Positions 1 to 11,422 are shown, numbered from the stretch's first letter. The stretch is 64,000 bases of DNA from Tistrella mobilis KA081020-065 (GCF_000264455.2 NC_017956.1:1285501-1349500); one strand, 5' to 3'. Numbers and translations: made by a program. Notes: generated by a model not told the origin, from the sequence alone.

Positions 1-97
1 CGATCCGATATAGCCCCGCCGCACTGTGCCATGGAGGCCGGGTCGACGCTATGTGAGATCCGTCACAAACGAGGGGGATTTCGCGCAACGAGACTGA

Positions 98-1120
98 TCA
101 GGGGGTCTGCGTCCCGGTTTGCAAGCCGGTTCCGATATCGGTGGCCTGGCCTGCGATGTCGCAGACCAGCCGTTGAAAGCGGGCCCTGTTGTCGCGGTAC
201 CACTGCACGACGCCGGCCAGGTCATCGACCAGTCTGTGCTGTGGCGCCCATCCCAGGGCGCGGATCCGTGAACTGTCGATCGCATAGCGCCAGTCGTTGA
301 ACGGCCGGTCGGGCACGAAATCGATCACATCTTCCAGCGCGTGACCAAAGATGTCAGCGATCATGCCGGCGATCTCAATATTCTCGAACTCATCTTCGGA
401 GCCGATATTGTAAATCCCGCCGATCTCGCCCCGCCGCATCAGCAGCACGATCGCCGCGGCAAAATCTTCCGCTGCCAGATAGTGGCGGCGGTTTTTGCCC
501 GAGCCGTAGACGGTCAGCTTCTTGCCGCAATCCAGAAGCATTGCGAAGCGCGGGATGATTTTTTCCGGATACTGGCGGATGCCATAGATATTGTTGCCGC
601 GTGCGGTCACGATCGGCATCCGGTAGGAATGCAGATAGCCGGAGATCACCATCTCGGCACCGGCCTTCGAGGCTGAATAGGGATTGGTCGGGTTCAGGAA
701 CGTCGTCTCGTCAGCCGCCCCGGTTCTCACCTCGCCATACACTTCATCGGTCGAGACATGCACGATGCGCTTCACGCCCATCCGGCGACAGGCTTCCAGT
801 ATCGTATGGGTGCCGTAGACATTGGTTCTGGTGAAGAGCAGCGAGTTTCCGAACGAATTGTCGACGTGGCTTTCCGCGGCGGCATGAACCACATAGTCGG
901 CACCGGCCACCACATTGCAGGCGAGGTCGAAATCGCAAACATCGCCAATAACGAGTTCCGCATCCCCTGCCGCGGTCAGGTCCTGGATGTTTCTGACATC
1001 CGCCGCATAGGTCATCTTGTCGAAGATGACCAGTTGGTGAGCGGGAAACTGGTTCCGAACATGATACGCAATGTGCGACCCGATAAAACCGGCGCCACCG
1101 GTGATGACGATCTTCGGCAT
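98..1120 (-). CDS. dTDP-glucose 4,6-dehydratase-like NAD-dependent epimerase/dehydratase
   Basis: Extended short-chain dehydrogenase of 340 aa. The N-terminal Rossmann motif GGAGFIGSH (about residues 8-16) binds NAD. The active-site segment HVSTDEVYGE supplies T124 and the D125/E126 pair typical of 4,6-dehydratases, followed by Y148-x3-K152 in PYSASKAG. These residues point to a dTDP-glucose (or other NDP-hexose) 4,6-dehydratase acting in surface-polysaccharide sugar synthesis. The ATG overlaps the TAA of the upstream SDR gene by one base (TAATG), so the two are translationally coupled. The exact nucleotide sugar cannot be told from sequence, so no rfbB name is given. The C-terminal ~20 residues are a low-complexity tail. 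Confidence 0.85.
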   Translation of the reverse strand: MPKIVITGGAGFIGSHIAYHVRNQFPAHQLVIFDKMTYAADVRNIQDLTAAGDAELVIGDVCDFDLACNVVAGADYVVHAAAESHVDNSFGNSLLFTRTNVYGTHTILEACRRMGVKRIVHVSTDEVYGEVRTGAADETTFLNPTNPYSASKAGAEMVISGYLHSYRMPIVTARGNNIYGIRQYPEKIIPRFAMLLDCGKKLTVYGSGKNRRHYLAAEDFAAAIVLLMRRGEIGGIYNIGSEDEFENIEIAGMIADIFGHALEDVIDFVPDRPFNDWRYAIDSSRIRALGWAPQHRLVDDLAGVVQWYRDNRARFQRLVCDIAGQATDIGTGLQTGTQTP

Positions 1121-1923
1121 TATCCGAGCGCCTTTCCGAGGTCGTGACAGTAGCGGAGGATATCATCCGCCGTCTGCCGGAGGCCGGTTTTTCCCGTCAG
1201 CCGGGACACATCGAGGCGAAAGGCATCTGCCTGCCGCGGGTCGATGACGCGCAGCTGTCCCCTGCCATATCCCCGGATCACGGCAAGAGCAAGCTCTCCA
1301 CACATGACGCCGGTGCCGGACGACAGATTGTAGGTGCCGGTCAGGCCCAGCTCCACGACCCTGCCCAGCTGGGCTGCGAAGTGTTCGGCCGTCACGAAGT
1401 CGCGAGAAACGAACGGGCTCATGTCGAAGACGATTTCGCCGGTGTCGGCCAATGTGTTCAGAATCAGACCCATGAAACTCCGGCGGCCGGGCATGTGCTC
1501 GTGGCCGATGACGTTGCCGAGCCGCAGGATGGTGAGACGGTCGGCCGGCAGCATCTGCCGCAGGGCCACCTCGGTGGCGAGCTTGTTCCGGCCATAGGTA
1601 TCCAGGCCGGAAAGACCTGCATCTTCGGATGCCTGCCATTGTGCGTCCGCTGCATAAACCTTGCGTGAACTCAGCATAATGTAGTGGGCACCCGCTGCTG
1701 CCACATGTCGGGCAAGACGGATGTCGACACTGCGTGCGGGGTCGTGGGGCAGGTGCATGTCGTCGGGATGCCGGGCGAAGTTGACCACGACATCCACGCC
1801 GTCCATCAAATCCGGATGCTCCAGCGCGGTGTGGCAGGCGACGCGGAGGTGCGCTCCGGCCGGCGGGGCCCCGACAAAGGCACGGCCCAGAAGACTTCGG
1901 CCTCCGAAGACGAGAATGCGCAT
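1120..1923 (-). CDS. NAD(P)-dependent SDR/epimerase (RmlD-like)
   Basis: 267 aa extended SDR. A somewhat degenerate nucleotide-binding loop FGGRSLLG lies at residues 6-13. LSSRKVYA (about 84-91) occupies the position of the catalytic serine, and Y110-x3-K114 sits in TYGRNK. The overall layout resembles dTDP-4-dehydrorhamnose reductases and NAD-dependent epimerases. It is directly coupled to the downstream 4,6-dehydratase-like gene, so a two-step modification of a nucleotide sugar (dehydration, then reduction or epimerisation) is the natural reading. The substrate is unknown. Confidence 0.75.
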   Translation of the reverse strand: MRILVFGGRSLLGRAFVGAPPAGAHLRVACHTALEHPDLMDGVDVVVNFARHPDDMHLPHDPARSVDIRLARHVAAAGAHYIMLSSRKVYAADAQWQASEDAGLSGLDTYGRNKLATEVALRQMLPADRLTILRLGNVIGHEHMPGRRSFMGLILNTLADTGEIVFDMSPFVSRDFVTAEHFAAQLGRVVELGLTGTYNLSSGTGVMCGELALAVIRGYGRGQLRVIDPRQADAFRLDVSRLTGKTGLRQTADDILRYCHDLGKALG

Positions 1924-1961
1924 GCGATGTCAGGGCTCCGATGCCGTTGCTCTGTGCCGCT

Positions 1962-2819
1962 TTACACCGGCGCGATCCCCGACACCACCCGCATCTCGGC
2001 CCGGAGCGGCACCCGGCCTTCGGCATCGGCGAGGGCGGCGAAGGCGGTGCGGATGCGGGTTTCGATCGCCGGACGGGCCTCGGGGCGGGCGTCCAGGCGG
2101 TGGCCCCAGCTCATATCCAGCTGCGGGCGCCAGAAATCGTCGGCGAGGCGCGGGCGTGGCGAGAAGACGTGGGTTTCGGCGGTAACCCCGGTCAGGCCGG
2201 CGCGGGTCAGCGCGTCGGGCAGGCGGGTGCAGCTGCCGAAACGGAAGGGGCCGAGGGCGTCCGGATGGGCGGGCTCCATGCCAAGCTCGGCCTCGACTGC
2301 GGTGCCCAGCACCTCCAGCATGGTGCTGGCCTCACGCGTGGTCCAGATCATCAGCGCGGTACGGCCGCCCGGGCGCAACACCCGGCGGATGCCGTCGGCC
2401 ACCGCCTGGGTGTGAGGGGCGAACATCACGCCGAAGCGGCTGACCACGGCATCGAAACTGGCCGGGGCGAAAGGCAGATGCTCCATATCGGCGGCCGCGA
2501 CGGTCAATACCTGGCCCAGCCCGGCTTCCTCGCCGCGCGCGCGAATTGTGGGCAGCATCGCCGGCACCAGATCGGTCGAGACCACGAAACCGTCGTCGCC
2601 CACCTTGCGCGCCAGCGTCATCGCCGGCTCGCCGGCGCCGCCCGCCAGATCCAGCACCCGCGCGCCGGGGGTGACGCCCGCCGCCTCGGTCAGGATCTCG
2701 TTGAAGCGGGTCGCCATCGCTTCGAGCGGCCGGGCCCAGCGGCTCCAGGTCCGGGCCTTGGACGACCAGAGATCGCTCTGCTGGCGGGTGCGTTCGGCAT
2801 GGGGGGGCAGGGTGGTCAC
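1962..2819 (-). CDS. class I SAM-dependent methyltransferase
   Basis: 285 aa. The SAM-binding motif I is VLDLAGGAGEPAM at about residue 55, and the later VLRPGGRTALMIW strand is typical of UbiE/Methyltransf_11 proteins. The substrate is not identifiable. The gene is separated from the SDR pair by a short gap and is preceded by three phased copies of a GACAGGTCTGTC palindrome (2843-2894), so it probably has its own regulated promoter. It is not obviously part of the molybdenum enzyme operon behind it, whose last gene ends at 2946. Confidence 0.75.
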   Translation of the reverse strand: MTTLPPHAERTRQQSDLWSSKARTWSRWARPLEAMATRFNEILTEAAGVTPGARVLDLAGGAGEPAMTLARKVGDDGFVVSTDLVPAMLPTIRARGEEAGLGQVLTVAAADMEHLPFAPASFDAVVSRFGVMFAPHTQAVADGIRRVLRPGGRTALMIWTTREASTMLEVLGTAVEAELGMEPAHPDALGPFRFGSCTRLPDALTRAGLTGVTAETHVFSPRPRLADDFWRPQLDMSWGHRLDARPEARPAIETRIRTAFAALADAEGRVPLRAEMRVVSGIAPV

Positions 2820-2840
2820 GGGGCGTGTTCCTTGGGAAAC

Positions 2841-2894
2841 GGGACAGGTCTGTCGGAAATGAGACAGGTCTGTCGGAAATGAGACAGGTCTCTC
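2841..2894. promoter_or_regulatory. three phased 20-bp repeats with palindromic operator cores
   Basis: A 20-nt unit is repeated with exact 20-bp spacing starting at 2841, 2861 and 2881. Each unit holds the inverted repeat GACAG-GT-CTGTC (2843-2854 and 2863-2874 perfect; 2883-2894 has one mismatched arm base). The array ends 24 bp before the methyltransferase start at 2819. Spacing of about two helical turns puts all sites on one DNA face, as expected for cooperative binding of a dimeric repressor (TetR-like operators often look like this). The regulator is not identified. Confidence 0.6.
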
Positions 2895-2945
2895 GGGCCG
2901 GTTGGCCGGCCTCGGTATCAGGGGTGCGGCGGATTATGCCACGGT

Positions 2946-4637
2946 TTACCCGCCTGCGGCGGGGAGGGGCGCACCGCTGGCCGGCGGCAGGCCCTGGGCG
3001 CGGGCGGCGGCTTCGGCGGCTGCCAGTGCCTCGGGCGTGTCGATATCGCCCAGGCAGGCGGCGTCGGGCATTTCCACCTCGACCACCACATCCTCATGGG
3101 CGCGGATCACGTCGCGGGCGCCGCGGTCGCCGGTCTGGGCCATCATCTCGGCGAAAAAACGGCGGTCGAACAGCACCGGATTGCCGCGCTTGCCCTGCCA
3201 GACCGGCACCACGATCAGCCGGCCCTCGTCCGGGTCATAGGCATCGATCAGCATGTCGATATGGCGGGGCGTGATGCCGGGCATGTCGGCGAGCAGCACC
3301 AGCGCCGCCTCGGCTCCCTCGGGCACGTCGGCGAGGCCGATGGCGAGCGAGCGAGACATGCCGGCTTCCGGCTCTTCGTTCACCACCACCGGCACCGGCC
3401 GGCCGCCGATCGCGAGGCGCACCGAGGGATCGGTGTTGGTGACGACGGTGAGCGCCCTGAGCCGGCTTTCGAGGGCTGCATCGAGCACATGGCCGATGAG
3501 CGGCTTGCCCATGATCTCGCGCACCAGCTTGTTCACCGGCCCGCCCATGCGGGTGCCGCGGCCGGCGGCCAGTACCACCGAGGCGACGTTGCGCACCGAT
3601 TTGGGCGCGCCGCGCCGTGGCCCGGGTGAGGCGGCGGCGCGCGGCAGCGGGCGTTCGCCCACTTCCTTCAGCAGGCCGCCGACGCCGAAATCGGCGATGT
3701 CCAGCGCCTCGATCGCCTCGCCCGCAGCCGCGCGCTGCAGCACCCGGTCGAAGCCGTTGATCTTGGGGCTGCGCGCACAGCCCGGCGCGCCGATCACCGG
3801 CCGGCCGGCCAGCCGGCCCAGCATCAGCAGATTGCCGGGATCGACCGGCATGCCCAGGCGCACGATGGTGCCGCCGATATCGGTCAGCGCCGCCGGGATC
3901 ACATCGGCGCGGTCGACGATCGCCGAGGCGCCGGCCACGACGATCAGATCCATCGGCTCCCGCGCGATATCGGCCAGCGCCCGGGCCAGCCGGGTGCGGT
4001 CGTGGGGCACGCGCTCGATCACCGGGGTGCGCGCGCCCAGATGCATCAGCCGGCTGCCGATGGCCCGGGCGGTCTCTTCATAGATCGACTGCTTCAGATG
4101 CGGCAGCTCGGTCAGGATCAGGGCGGCGTGGATCACCTGCCAGGGGGCGATGCGGATCGCCGGCCGGCCGGCCTTCGCGATCACTGCAAGCACCCGGTCG
4201 AGGGCGGCCTTGGGGGCGGCGAAGGGAATGATCTTGATCGTCGCCAGCATCTCGCCGCTTTCGCAGGCGGTATCGTCGGCAAGCGTGGCGATGGTGATCG
4301 CCTCGTCGATCCGGTTGATCGCCTTCACCAGGGCCTCGTCGATCCGGCAGAGGCCGCGGGTGGCGGCATAGAGATTGACCCGGCCGGTGAAGGCCCGGGC
4401 GACGCGCGCATTGGGCCCGGCCACCGCCTGGGCGACCAGACGCGCCGCCTCGTCCTCGTGCACGTCATCGGTCCCGAGGCGGGCGCCGAGCACGGATGTG
4501 CGGCCCTGTTTGCGGATCAGGTCGATGGTCTCCGGATCCAGCCGGTGCCCCTTCTTCAGCACGCGGCCGTCGACCGCGATCGCGTGGGCCAGCAGAACGC
4601 CGTCTGCATCGTCGAGCGGATGTTCGGAGAAATCCAT
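2946..4637 (-). CDS. molybdopterin-binding / MocA-type nucleotidyltransferase fusion protein
   Basis: 563 aa with two halves. Residues ~1-340 resemble the MoeA/MogA-type molybdopterin-binding domain. Residues ~350-545 form an NTP-transferase domain with the loop VLAAGRGTRMGG, the NKL lysine region and LLADMPGI, as in MocA (CTP:molybdopterin cytidylyltransferase). MocA makes the molybdopterin cytosine dinucleotide cofactor used by CO dehydrogenase and xanthine dehydrogenase family enzymes. That fits its place as the last gene of the cox operon, 56 bp after the xdhC-like gene. The inferred role is building the Mo-MCD cofactor for CoxL. A separate MobA-like gene lies at 33431. Confidence 0.8.
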   Translation of the reverse strand: MDFSEHPLDDADGVLLAHAIAVDGRVLKKGHRLDPETIDLIRKQGRTSVLGARLGTDDVHEDEAARLVAQAVAGPNARVARAFTGRVNLYAATRGLCRIDEALVKAINRIDEAITIATLADDTACESGEMLATIKIIPFAAPKAALDRVLAVIAKAGRPAIRIAPWQVIHAALILTELPHLKQSIYEETARAIGSRLMHLGARTPVIERVPHDRTRLARALADIAREPMDLIVVAGASAIVDRADVIPAALTDIGGTIVRLGMPVDPGNLLMLGRLAGRPVIGAPGCARSPKINGFDRVLQRAAAGEAIEALDIADFGVGGLLKEVGERPLPRAAASPGPRRGAPKSVRNVASVVLAAGRGTRMGGPVNKLVREIMGKPLIGHVLDAALESRLRALTVVTNTDPSVRLAIGGRPVPVVVNEEPEAGMSRSLAIGLADVPEGAEAALVLLADMPGITPRHIDMLIDAYDPDEGRLIVVPVWQGKRGNPVLFDRRFFAEMMAQTGDRGARDVIRAHEDVVVEVEMPDAACLGDIDTPEALAAAEAAARAQGLPPASGAPLPAAGG

Positions 4638-4693
4638 GGGCGTGATCGGTTCACATGCTAAAGGGGGACGGGATGGGGTGAAAGGCCCGGATA

Positions 4694-5425
4694 TCAGCCC
4701 TTGGGCGGCCGCCGCCTCAGTGCCTCGGCACTGCCGAGGCGCCGGACAGCGACCACTTCCGACAGGATCGAGAGGGCGATTTCCGGTGCCGTGCGTGCAC
4801 CGATGGCGAGGCCTACGGGCGCATGGATGCGGGCGATGCGGCCGGCATCAAACCCGGCCTCTTCCAGCCGGGCCACGCGTCTGGCATGGGTGCGGGTGCT
4901 GCCCAGCGCGCCGATATAGAACAGCGGCGCGTCGAGGGCGAGCGTCAGGGCCGGATCGTCGAGCTTCGGGTCATGGGTCAGCGCCAGCAGGGCCGAGGCC
5001 GGGTCGAGGCCGATCTCGGGCAGCACATCCTCGGGCCAGGCGATCCGGGCGGTGACGCCGGGGAAACGGTCGGGCGTGAGGAAGGCGCCGCGCGGATCGA
5101 CCACGACCATGTCATAGCCGACCGCCGCCGCCATCGGCGCCAGCGCCTGGGCGATATGCACCGCGCCGATCACGATCAGCCGCGGGCGCGGCGCGAAGAC
5201 GTTCACGAACCAGCGCCGGCCCTCGGCCTCGACATTGGTCGCCTGGTCCTGGCGGATCGCGTCCAGCGCGGCATTGCGCACGGCGGCCGGCAGGGCGGCA
5301 CCCATGTCGCCGCCGTCGGTCGCCACCAGGGCGGTGGTTGCGGCATCATCCAGGGCGGTGACCAGCGCCACGCCACGGCGTGCGGCCCGGTCTTCGGCGA
5401 TGCGGCGGATCAGTGTCGCGTCCAT
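4694..5425 (-). CDS. XdhC/CoxF family maturation protein (Rossmann domain part)
   Basis: 243 aa. The C-terminal two thirds is the XdhC Rossmann domain: PRLIVIGAVHIAQAL (about residue 79), VVDPRGAF, LALTHDPKLDDPAL and FYIGALGSTRTHARR are diagnostic of XdhC proteins. These bind the molybdenum cofactor, protect it and help its insertion or sulfuration in xanthine dehydrogenase/CODH enzymes. The usual N-terminal XdhC_CoxI domain is encoded separately by the upstream gene ending at 5442, 16 bp away, so the XdhC function is split over two cistrons as in several cox clusters. Confidence 0.85.
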   Translation of the reverse strand: MDATLIRRIAEDRAARRGVALVTALDDAATTALVATDGGDMGAALPAAVRNAALDAIRQDQATNVEAEGRRWFVNVFAPRPRLIVIGAVHIAQALAPMAAAVGYDMVVVDPRGAFLTPDRFPGVTARIAWPEDVLPEIGLDPASALLALTHDPKLDDPALTLALDAPLFYIGALGSTRTHARRVARLEEAGFDAGRIARIHAPVGLAIGARTAPEIALSILSEVVAVRRLGSAEALRRRPPKG

Positions 5426-5441
5426 CAGGCTGCCGCTCCCC

Positions 5442-5789
5442 TCAATCCAGCCGTTCGACCCAGACTTCCAGCCGGCCGCCGCAGGCGAGGCCGACCGCCC
5501 AGGCCTGATCGTCGCCGACGGAGAAATCCATCAGCTTCGGCGCGGCACCTGCGATGCAGGCCTGGGCCGCCTCGATCACCGCACCTTCCACGCAGCCGCC
5601 CGAGACCGAGCCGGCGAACCGGCCGTCGGCCGCCACCGCCATCTGCGATCCGGGCAGGCGCGGCGCGCTGCCCCAGGTGGAGACGACGGTGGCGAGCGCC
5701 ACGCCCACACCCTGGCCGCGCCAGTCGAGTGCGGCACCCAGAACGTCGTCGCCCGTGGCCATATCGGATCCGCCGGTCATCTGCGTCAC
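5442..5789 (-). CDS. XdhC/CoxI family protein, N-terminal domain only
   Basis: 115 aa, covering only the XdhC_CoxI module: VALATVVSTWGSAPRLPGSQMAV and the glycine-rich FAGSVSGGCVEGAVIEAA (about residues 57-74), which holds the conserved SGGCVE motif. Its ATG overlaps the coxE stop by four bases (ATGA). Partner of the Rossmann-domain protein encoded just downstream; together they equal one standard XdhC. Confidence 0.85.
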   Translation of the reverse strand: MTQMTGGSDMATGDDVLGAALDWRGQGVGVALATVVSTWGSAPRLPGSQMAVAADGRFAGSVSGGCVEGAVIEAAQACIAGAAPKLMDFSVGDDQAWAVGLACGGRLEVWVERLD

Positions 5790-7045
5790 CTCCTGATCGG
5801 GACTGCGGCATCATCGGCCCGCAGGCCGCGCCGCCAGGCTTCAAGCCGCGGGTCCGCCTCGGCCTTCGTCCGGGTCAGCGCGGTTGCAAGCGCTTTGAGC
5901 CCGGTCAGATTATGCACTGCCCGGAACTCGTGGACATGGGGCAAAATCGCCCGCACGCCACGCGCCGCCGGCTGGAAGCCGTCGAAGCGCAGCAGCGGGT
6001 TCAGCCAGATCAGCCGCGGGGTCAGATGCGCCAGCCGCTCTACCGCCCGGCTCAGACTGTCGTCCTCGGCCCGGTCCAGCCCGTCGGTCACCAGCAGCAC
6101 CACGGCATTGCGGGTCAGCACCCGGCGGGCGTAGCGGCGGTTGAAGGCGGCAAGCGCCGGCCCGATCCGGGTGCCGCCCGACCAGTCCTTCACCTTGCGG
6201 CCGATCGCCTCCAGCGCCTCGTCCGGGTCGCGGCGGGCCAGTTCGCGGGTCACTTCGCTCAGCCGCGTGCCGAACAGGAAGACGCTCACCCGCTGTCCTG
6301 CATCCTGCATCATCGCATGCAGCAGATGCAGCATCATCCGGGCATAGGCATCCATCGATCCCGAGACGTCGACGATCGCGACCAGCGGCGGCCGGGCGCG
6401 GCGATGGCGGCGGCGGGCCAGCGTCACCGCCTCGCCGCCGGTGCGGATCTGGCCGCGCAGGCTGCGGCGCAGATCGATGCGCGGGCCGCGCGGCGCGGCC
6501 TTCAGCCGCCGGACCGGCCGTTCGGGCAGGCGGGTGCGCAGCAGGCGGATCGCCCGGCGCGCCTCGGCCGCCTCGTCGGCGCTCATCTGTTCGAAATCGC
6601 GGGTCTTCAGCCGCTCGGTCGCATCCCAGGTCAGGCTGGCATCGATCCGGGTCTCTTCGCGCAGCTTCTCTTCCGGCGGCGGGGGCGGCGGCGGGGCATC
6701 GCCGGCAAAGGCATCGGCCAGACGGCGGGCCAGCTTGCGGCCGTCGGGGGTTCGCTCGCTTTCCACCTGCGGCAGCAGCAGCGACAGCAGGCGCTCTCGC
6801 AGCTGCGGATCGCGCCAGAACACGTCGAAGGCCTGTTCGAACAGCGGCAGATGTTCGCGCCGCTTGACCAGCGTCGCCTTGAGCGCCGCATGCACCTGGG
6901 TGCGCGAGGCCATGTCGACGGCAGCCACCGCCGCGGCTGCAACCAGCACGTCGCCCGGACCGATGGCGATGCCGGCCCGGCGCAGCAGTCGCGCGAAGCG
7001 GCCGATATTGGCCGGCAGGCGGCCGCTGGTGCCGTCCTGGATCAA
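5786..7045 (-). CDS. coxE: CoxE-like VWA domain protein
   Basis: 419 aa. The C-terminal half has a von Willebrand A fold with the MIDAS motif VAIVDVSGSMDAYA (DxSxS) and VLLVTDGLDRAEDD. The N-terminal part carries a proline run in a charged linker. CoxE proteins act with the MoxR-type ATPase CoxD when the [CuSMoO2]-type centre of CO dehydrogenase is assembled; that role is established for Oligotropha form I CODH and inferred here. The start is a TTG at 7043-7045 overlapping the coxD stop, and the downstream junction overlaps the XdhC gene, so expression is tightly coupled. Confidence 0.85.
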   Translation of the reverse strand: MIQDGTSGRLPANIGRFARLLRRAGIAIGPGDVLVAAAAVAAVDMASRTQVHAALKATLVKRREHLPLFEQAFDVFWRDPQLRERLLSLLLPQVESERTPDGRKLARRLADAFAGDAPPPPPPPEEKLREETRIDASLTWDATERLKTRDFEQMSADEAAEARRAIRLLRTRLPERPVRRLKAAPRGPRIDLRRSLRGQIRTGGEAVTLARRRHRRARPPLVAIVDVSGSMDAYARMMLHLLHAMMQDAGQRVSVFLFGTRLSEVTRELARRDPDEALEAIGRKVKDWSGGTRIGPALAAFNRRYARRVLTRNAVVLLVTDGLDRAEDDSLSRAVERLAHLTPRLIWLNPLLRFDGFQPAARGVRAILPHVHEFRAVHNLTGLKALATALTRTKAEADPRLEAWRRGLRADDAAVPIRR

Positions 7046-7926
7046 GCCGGTCTCGTCTCATGGCTGCGCGCCGCCATGTCGGCGCGAGTCTCGGCCAGCA
7101 GGCGGGCGGTTTCGGCGCCGGTCATGCGGGCGATGTCGTCCTGGTATTTCAGCAGCACGCCCATGCTGCCGTCGATCAGCCCGGGGTCGAGGTCGACGGC
7201 ATCCAGCTGGACCAGGGCATTGGCCCAGTCAAGGGTTTCGGCCACGCCGGGGGCCTTGAACAGATCCTGGGCACGCAGCCGCTGCACGAAGCCGACGATC
7301 TGGGCGGCCATCGCCTCGGCGACCGCGGGCGTCTTGCGGCGGATGATCGCCACTTCGCGCGCGGCATCCGGATAGTCGATCCAGCGATAGAGGCAGCGGC
7401 GCTTCAGCGCATCGTGGATCTCGCGCGTCCGGTTCGAGGTCACGATCACGATCGGCGGGGTCTCGGCCCGGATGGTGCCGATCTCGGGGATGGTGACCTG
7501 GAAATCGGCCAGCAATTCCAGAAGGAAAGCCTCGAAGGGCTCGTCGGCCCGATCGATTTCGTCGATCAGCAGCACTGGCGCGCCGGCAGGGTCCGGGCTG
7601 ATCGCGTCCAGCAGCGGCCGGCGGAGCAGGAAGCGTTCCGAGAACAGATCATCCGACAGGCGCTCGCGCGCGCCGGCCTCTCCCGCCTCGCCCGAGGCTT
7701 CGGCCAGCCGGATTTCCAGCATCTGGCGGGCATAGTTCCAGTCGTAGAGCGCCTGCGCCTGATCCAGCCCTTCATAGCATTGCAGGCGGATCAGCCGGCG
7801 GCCCAGGGTCTTGGCCAGCACCTTGGCGATCTCGGTCTTGCCGACCCCGGCTTCGCCTTCGAGCAGCAGCGGCCGGCCGAGGCGCATGGCCAGGAACAGC
7901 ACCGTCGCGAGCGCCTCGTCGGCCAC
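7042..7926 (-). CDS. coxD: CoxD-like MoxR family AAA+ ATPase (5' end probably frameshifted)
   Basis: AAA+ chaperone with Walker A GEAGVGKTE, Walker B VLLIDEIDRADEP and sensor TSNRTREI. The coordinates begin at an in-frame GTG, giving 294 aa. However, family-like sequence (…VADTLALLDQGDY) continues in frame upstream with no ATG/GTG/TTG before a stop at 8047-8049. A TTG at 8001-8003 with a good AGGAG six bases upstream is in the neighbouring frame. Adding one C (minus strand) in the four-base run at 7989-7992 would join them into a 320-aa protein of normal length. CoxD is thought to remodel apo-CODH during metal insertion, together with CoxE. Confidence 0.8.
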   Translation of the reverse strand: MADEALATVLFLAMRLGRPLLLEGEAGVGKTEIAKVLAKTLGRRLIRLQCYEGLDQAQALYDWNYARQMLEIRLAEASGEAGEAGARERLSDDLFSERFLLRRPLLDAISPDPAGAPVLLIDEIDRADEPFEAFLLELLADFQVTIPEIGTIRAETPPIVIVTSNRTREIHDALKRRCLYRWIDYPDAAREVAIIRRKTPAVAEAMAAQIVGFVQRLRAQDLFKAPGVAETLDWANALVQLDAVDLDPGLIDGSMGVLLKYQDDIARMTGAETARLLAETRADMAARSHETRPA

Positions 7927-8107
7927 ATAATCGCCCTGATCGAGCAGGGCCAGCGTGTCGGCGACCGAGGCAGGCAGCGGGACGGGGAGGGGAAGAGCGT
8001 CAAGACCGGCTCCTGGAAAGGATGGGATGGACAGGCGGGCAGGAAGCTACGACCCGTAATCTGGCGCGCGGATCTGTGCGCGGCAAGCCGTCACGACATG
8101 CAGAGAC

Positions 8108-8142
8108 GGCAGCACGGGCACGTCATCCGTGCCCGTGCTGCC
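8108..8142 (-). other. 15-bp perfect hairpin between coxM and coxD
   Basis: Perfect inverted repeat: arms 8108-8122 and 8128-8142 with a 5-nt loop (TCATC). It sits in the only sizeable gap inside the cox operon (about 8004-8172). No T run follows in either direction, so it does not look like a classical terminator. It may be an mRNA processing or stabilising element that sets structural-subunit mRNA apart from maturation-gene mRNA. Function inferred. Confidence 0.6.
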
Positions 8143-8172
8143 CGCTATGGCGTCGCTGCGTCGGTCTTGGGG

Positions 8173-8973
8173 TCAGCCGAGGGCCGCCGCCACCGCGCGC
8201 TTTGCGATCACGCCGATCAGATGGGCGCGATAGTCGGCGCCGGCATGCATGTCCGAATTCAGCCCGTCGGCCGGCACCGTGATGCCGTCCAGCGCCTCGG
8301 GGCGGAAATCGGCGGCAAGAGCGGCTTCCATCGCTTCCACCCGGAAGACCGAGGGGCCGGCGCCGGTGACCGCGACGCGGACCGAGCCGTCCTTCGCCCG
8401 GGCCACGAACACGCCGACCAGAGCGTAGCGCGAGGCCGGATTCGGGAACTTCACATAGCCGGCCTTCTCGGGGATCGGGAAGCGGACCTCGCGGATGATC
8501 TCGGCCGGCTCCAGCGCGGTTTCGAACATGCCGACGAAGTAGTCGTCCGCCGGAATGCTGCGCTGGTCGGTGACGATCTCGGCGCCGAGCGCCAGCGCCG
8601 CCGCCGGATAATCCGCCGCCGGGTCGTTATTGGCCAGCGAGCCGCCGATGGTGCCGCGGTTGCGGACCTGGGCATCGCCGATATGCGAGGCCAGATGCGC
8701 CAGCGCCGGGATCGCCGCCTTCACCTCGTCGGAGCGGCCGACGGCGGCATGGCGGGTCATGGCGCCGATGACCAGGGTGTCACCGTCGCGGCTGATGCCG
8801 GCCAGCTCGGCGATGCCGTTCAGGTCGATGATGTCCGACGGTGCCGCCAGACGCTGTTTCATGGTCGGCAGCAGGGTCATGCCCCCCGCCACCAGCTTGG
8901 CGTCCTCGTTGGCACCCAGCGCCTGGGCGGCGTCGGCGACCGACGAGGGACGGTGATATTCGAATGCGTACAT
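8173..8973 (-). CDS. coxM: CO dehydrogenase-like medium (FAD) subunit
   Basis: 266 aa, the FAD-binding molybdopterin-dehydrogenase subunit. The flavin-binding signatures AGGMTLLPTMKQRL (about residues 31-44) and TIGGSLANNDPAADYPAAAL (about 107-126) are both intact. It passes electrons from the Fe-S small subunit to FAD and then to the respiratory chain. It lies 62 bp downstream of coxL with a GGAAGA ribosome site seven bases before the ATG. Confidence 0.9.
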   Translation of the reverse strand: MYAFEYHRPSSVADAAQALGANEDAKLVAGGMTLLPTMKQRLAAPSDIIDLNGIAELAGISRDGDTLVIGAMTRHAAVGRSDEVKAAIPALAHLASHIGDAQVRNRGTIGGSLANNDPAADYPAAALALGAEIVTDQRSIPADDYFVGMFETALEPAEIIREVRFPIPEKAGYVKFPNPASRYALVGVFVARAKDGSVRVAVTGAGPSVFRVEAMEAALAADFRPEALDGITVPADGLNSDMHAGADYRAHLIGVIAKRAVAAALG

Positions 8974-9034
8974 ATCGGTGTCTTCCCCGATGACGTCCCG
9001 GTAACCCGGCGCGGGGCGCCGGGTCAGGAGGTGT

Positions 9035-11422
<2,388 letters not shown>

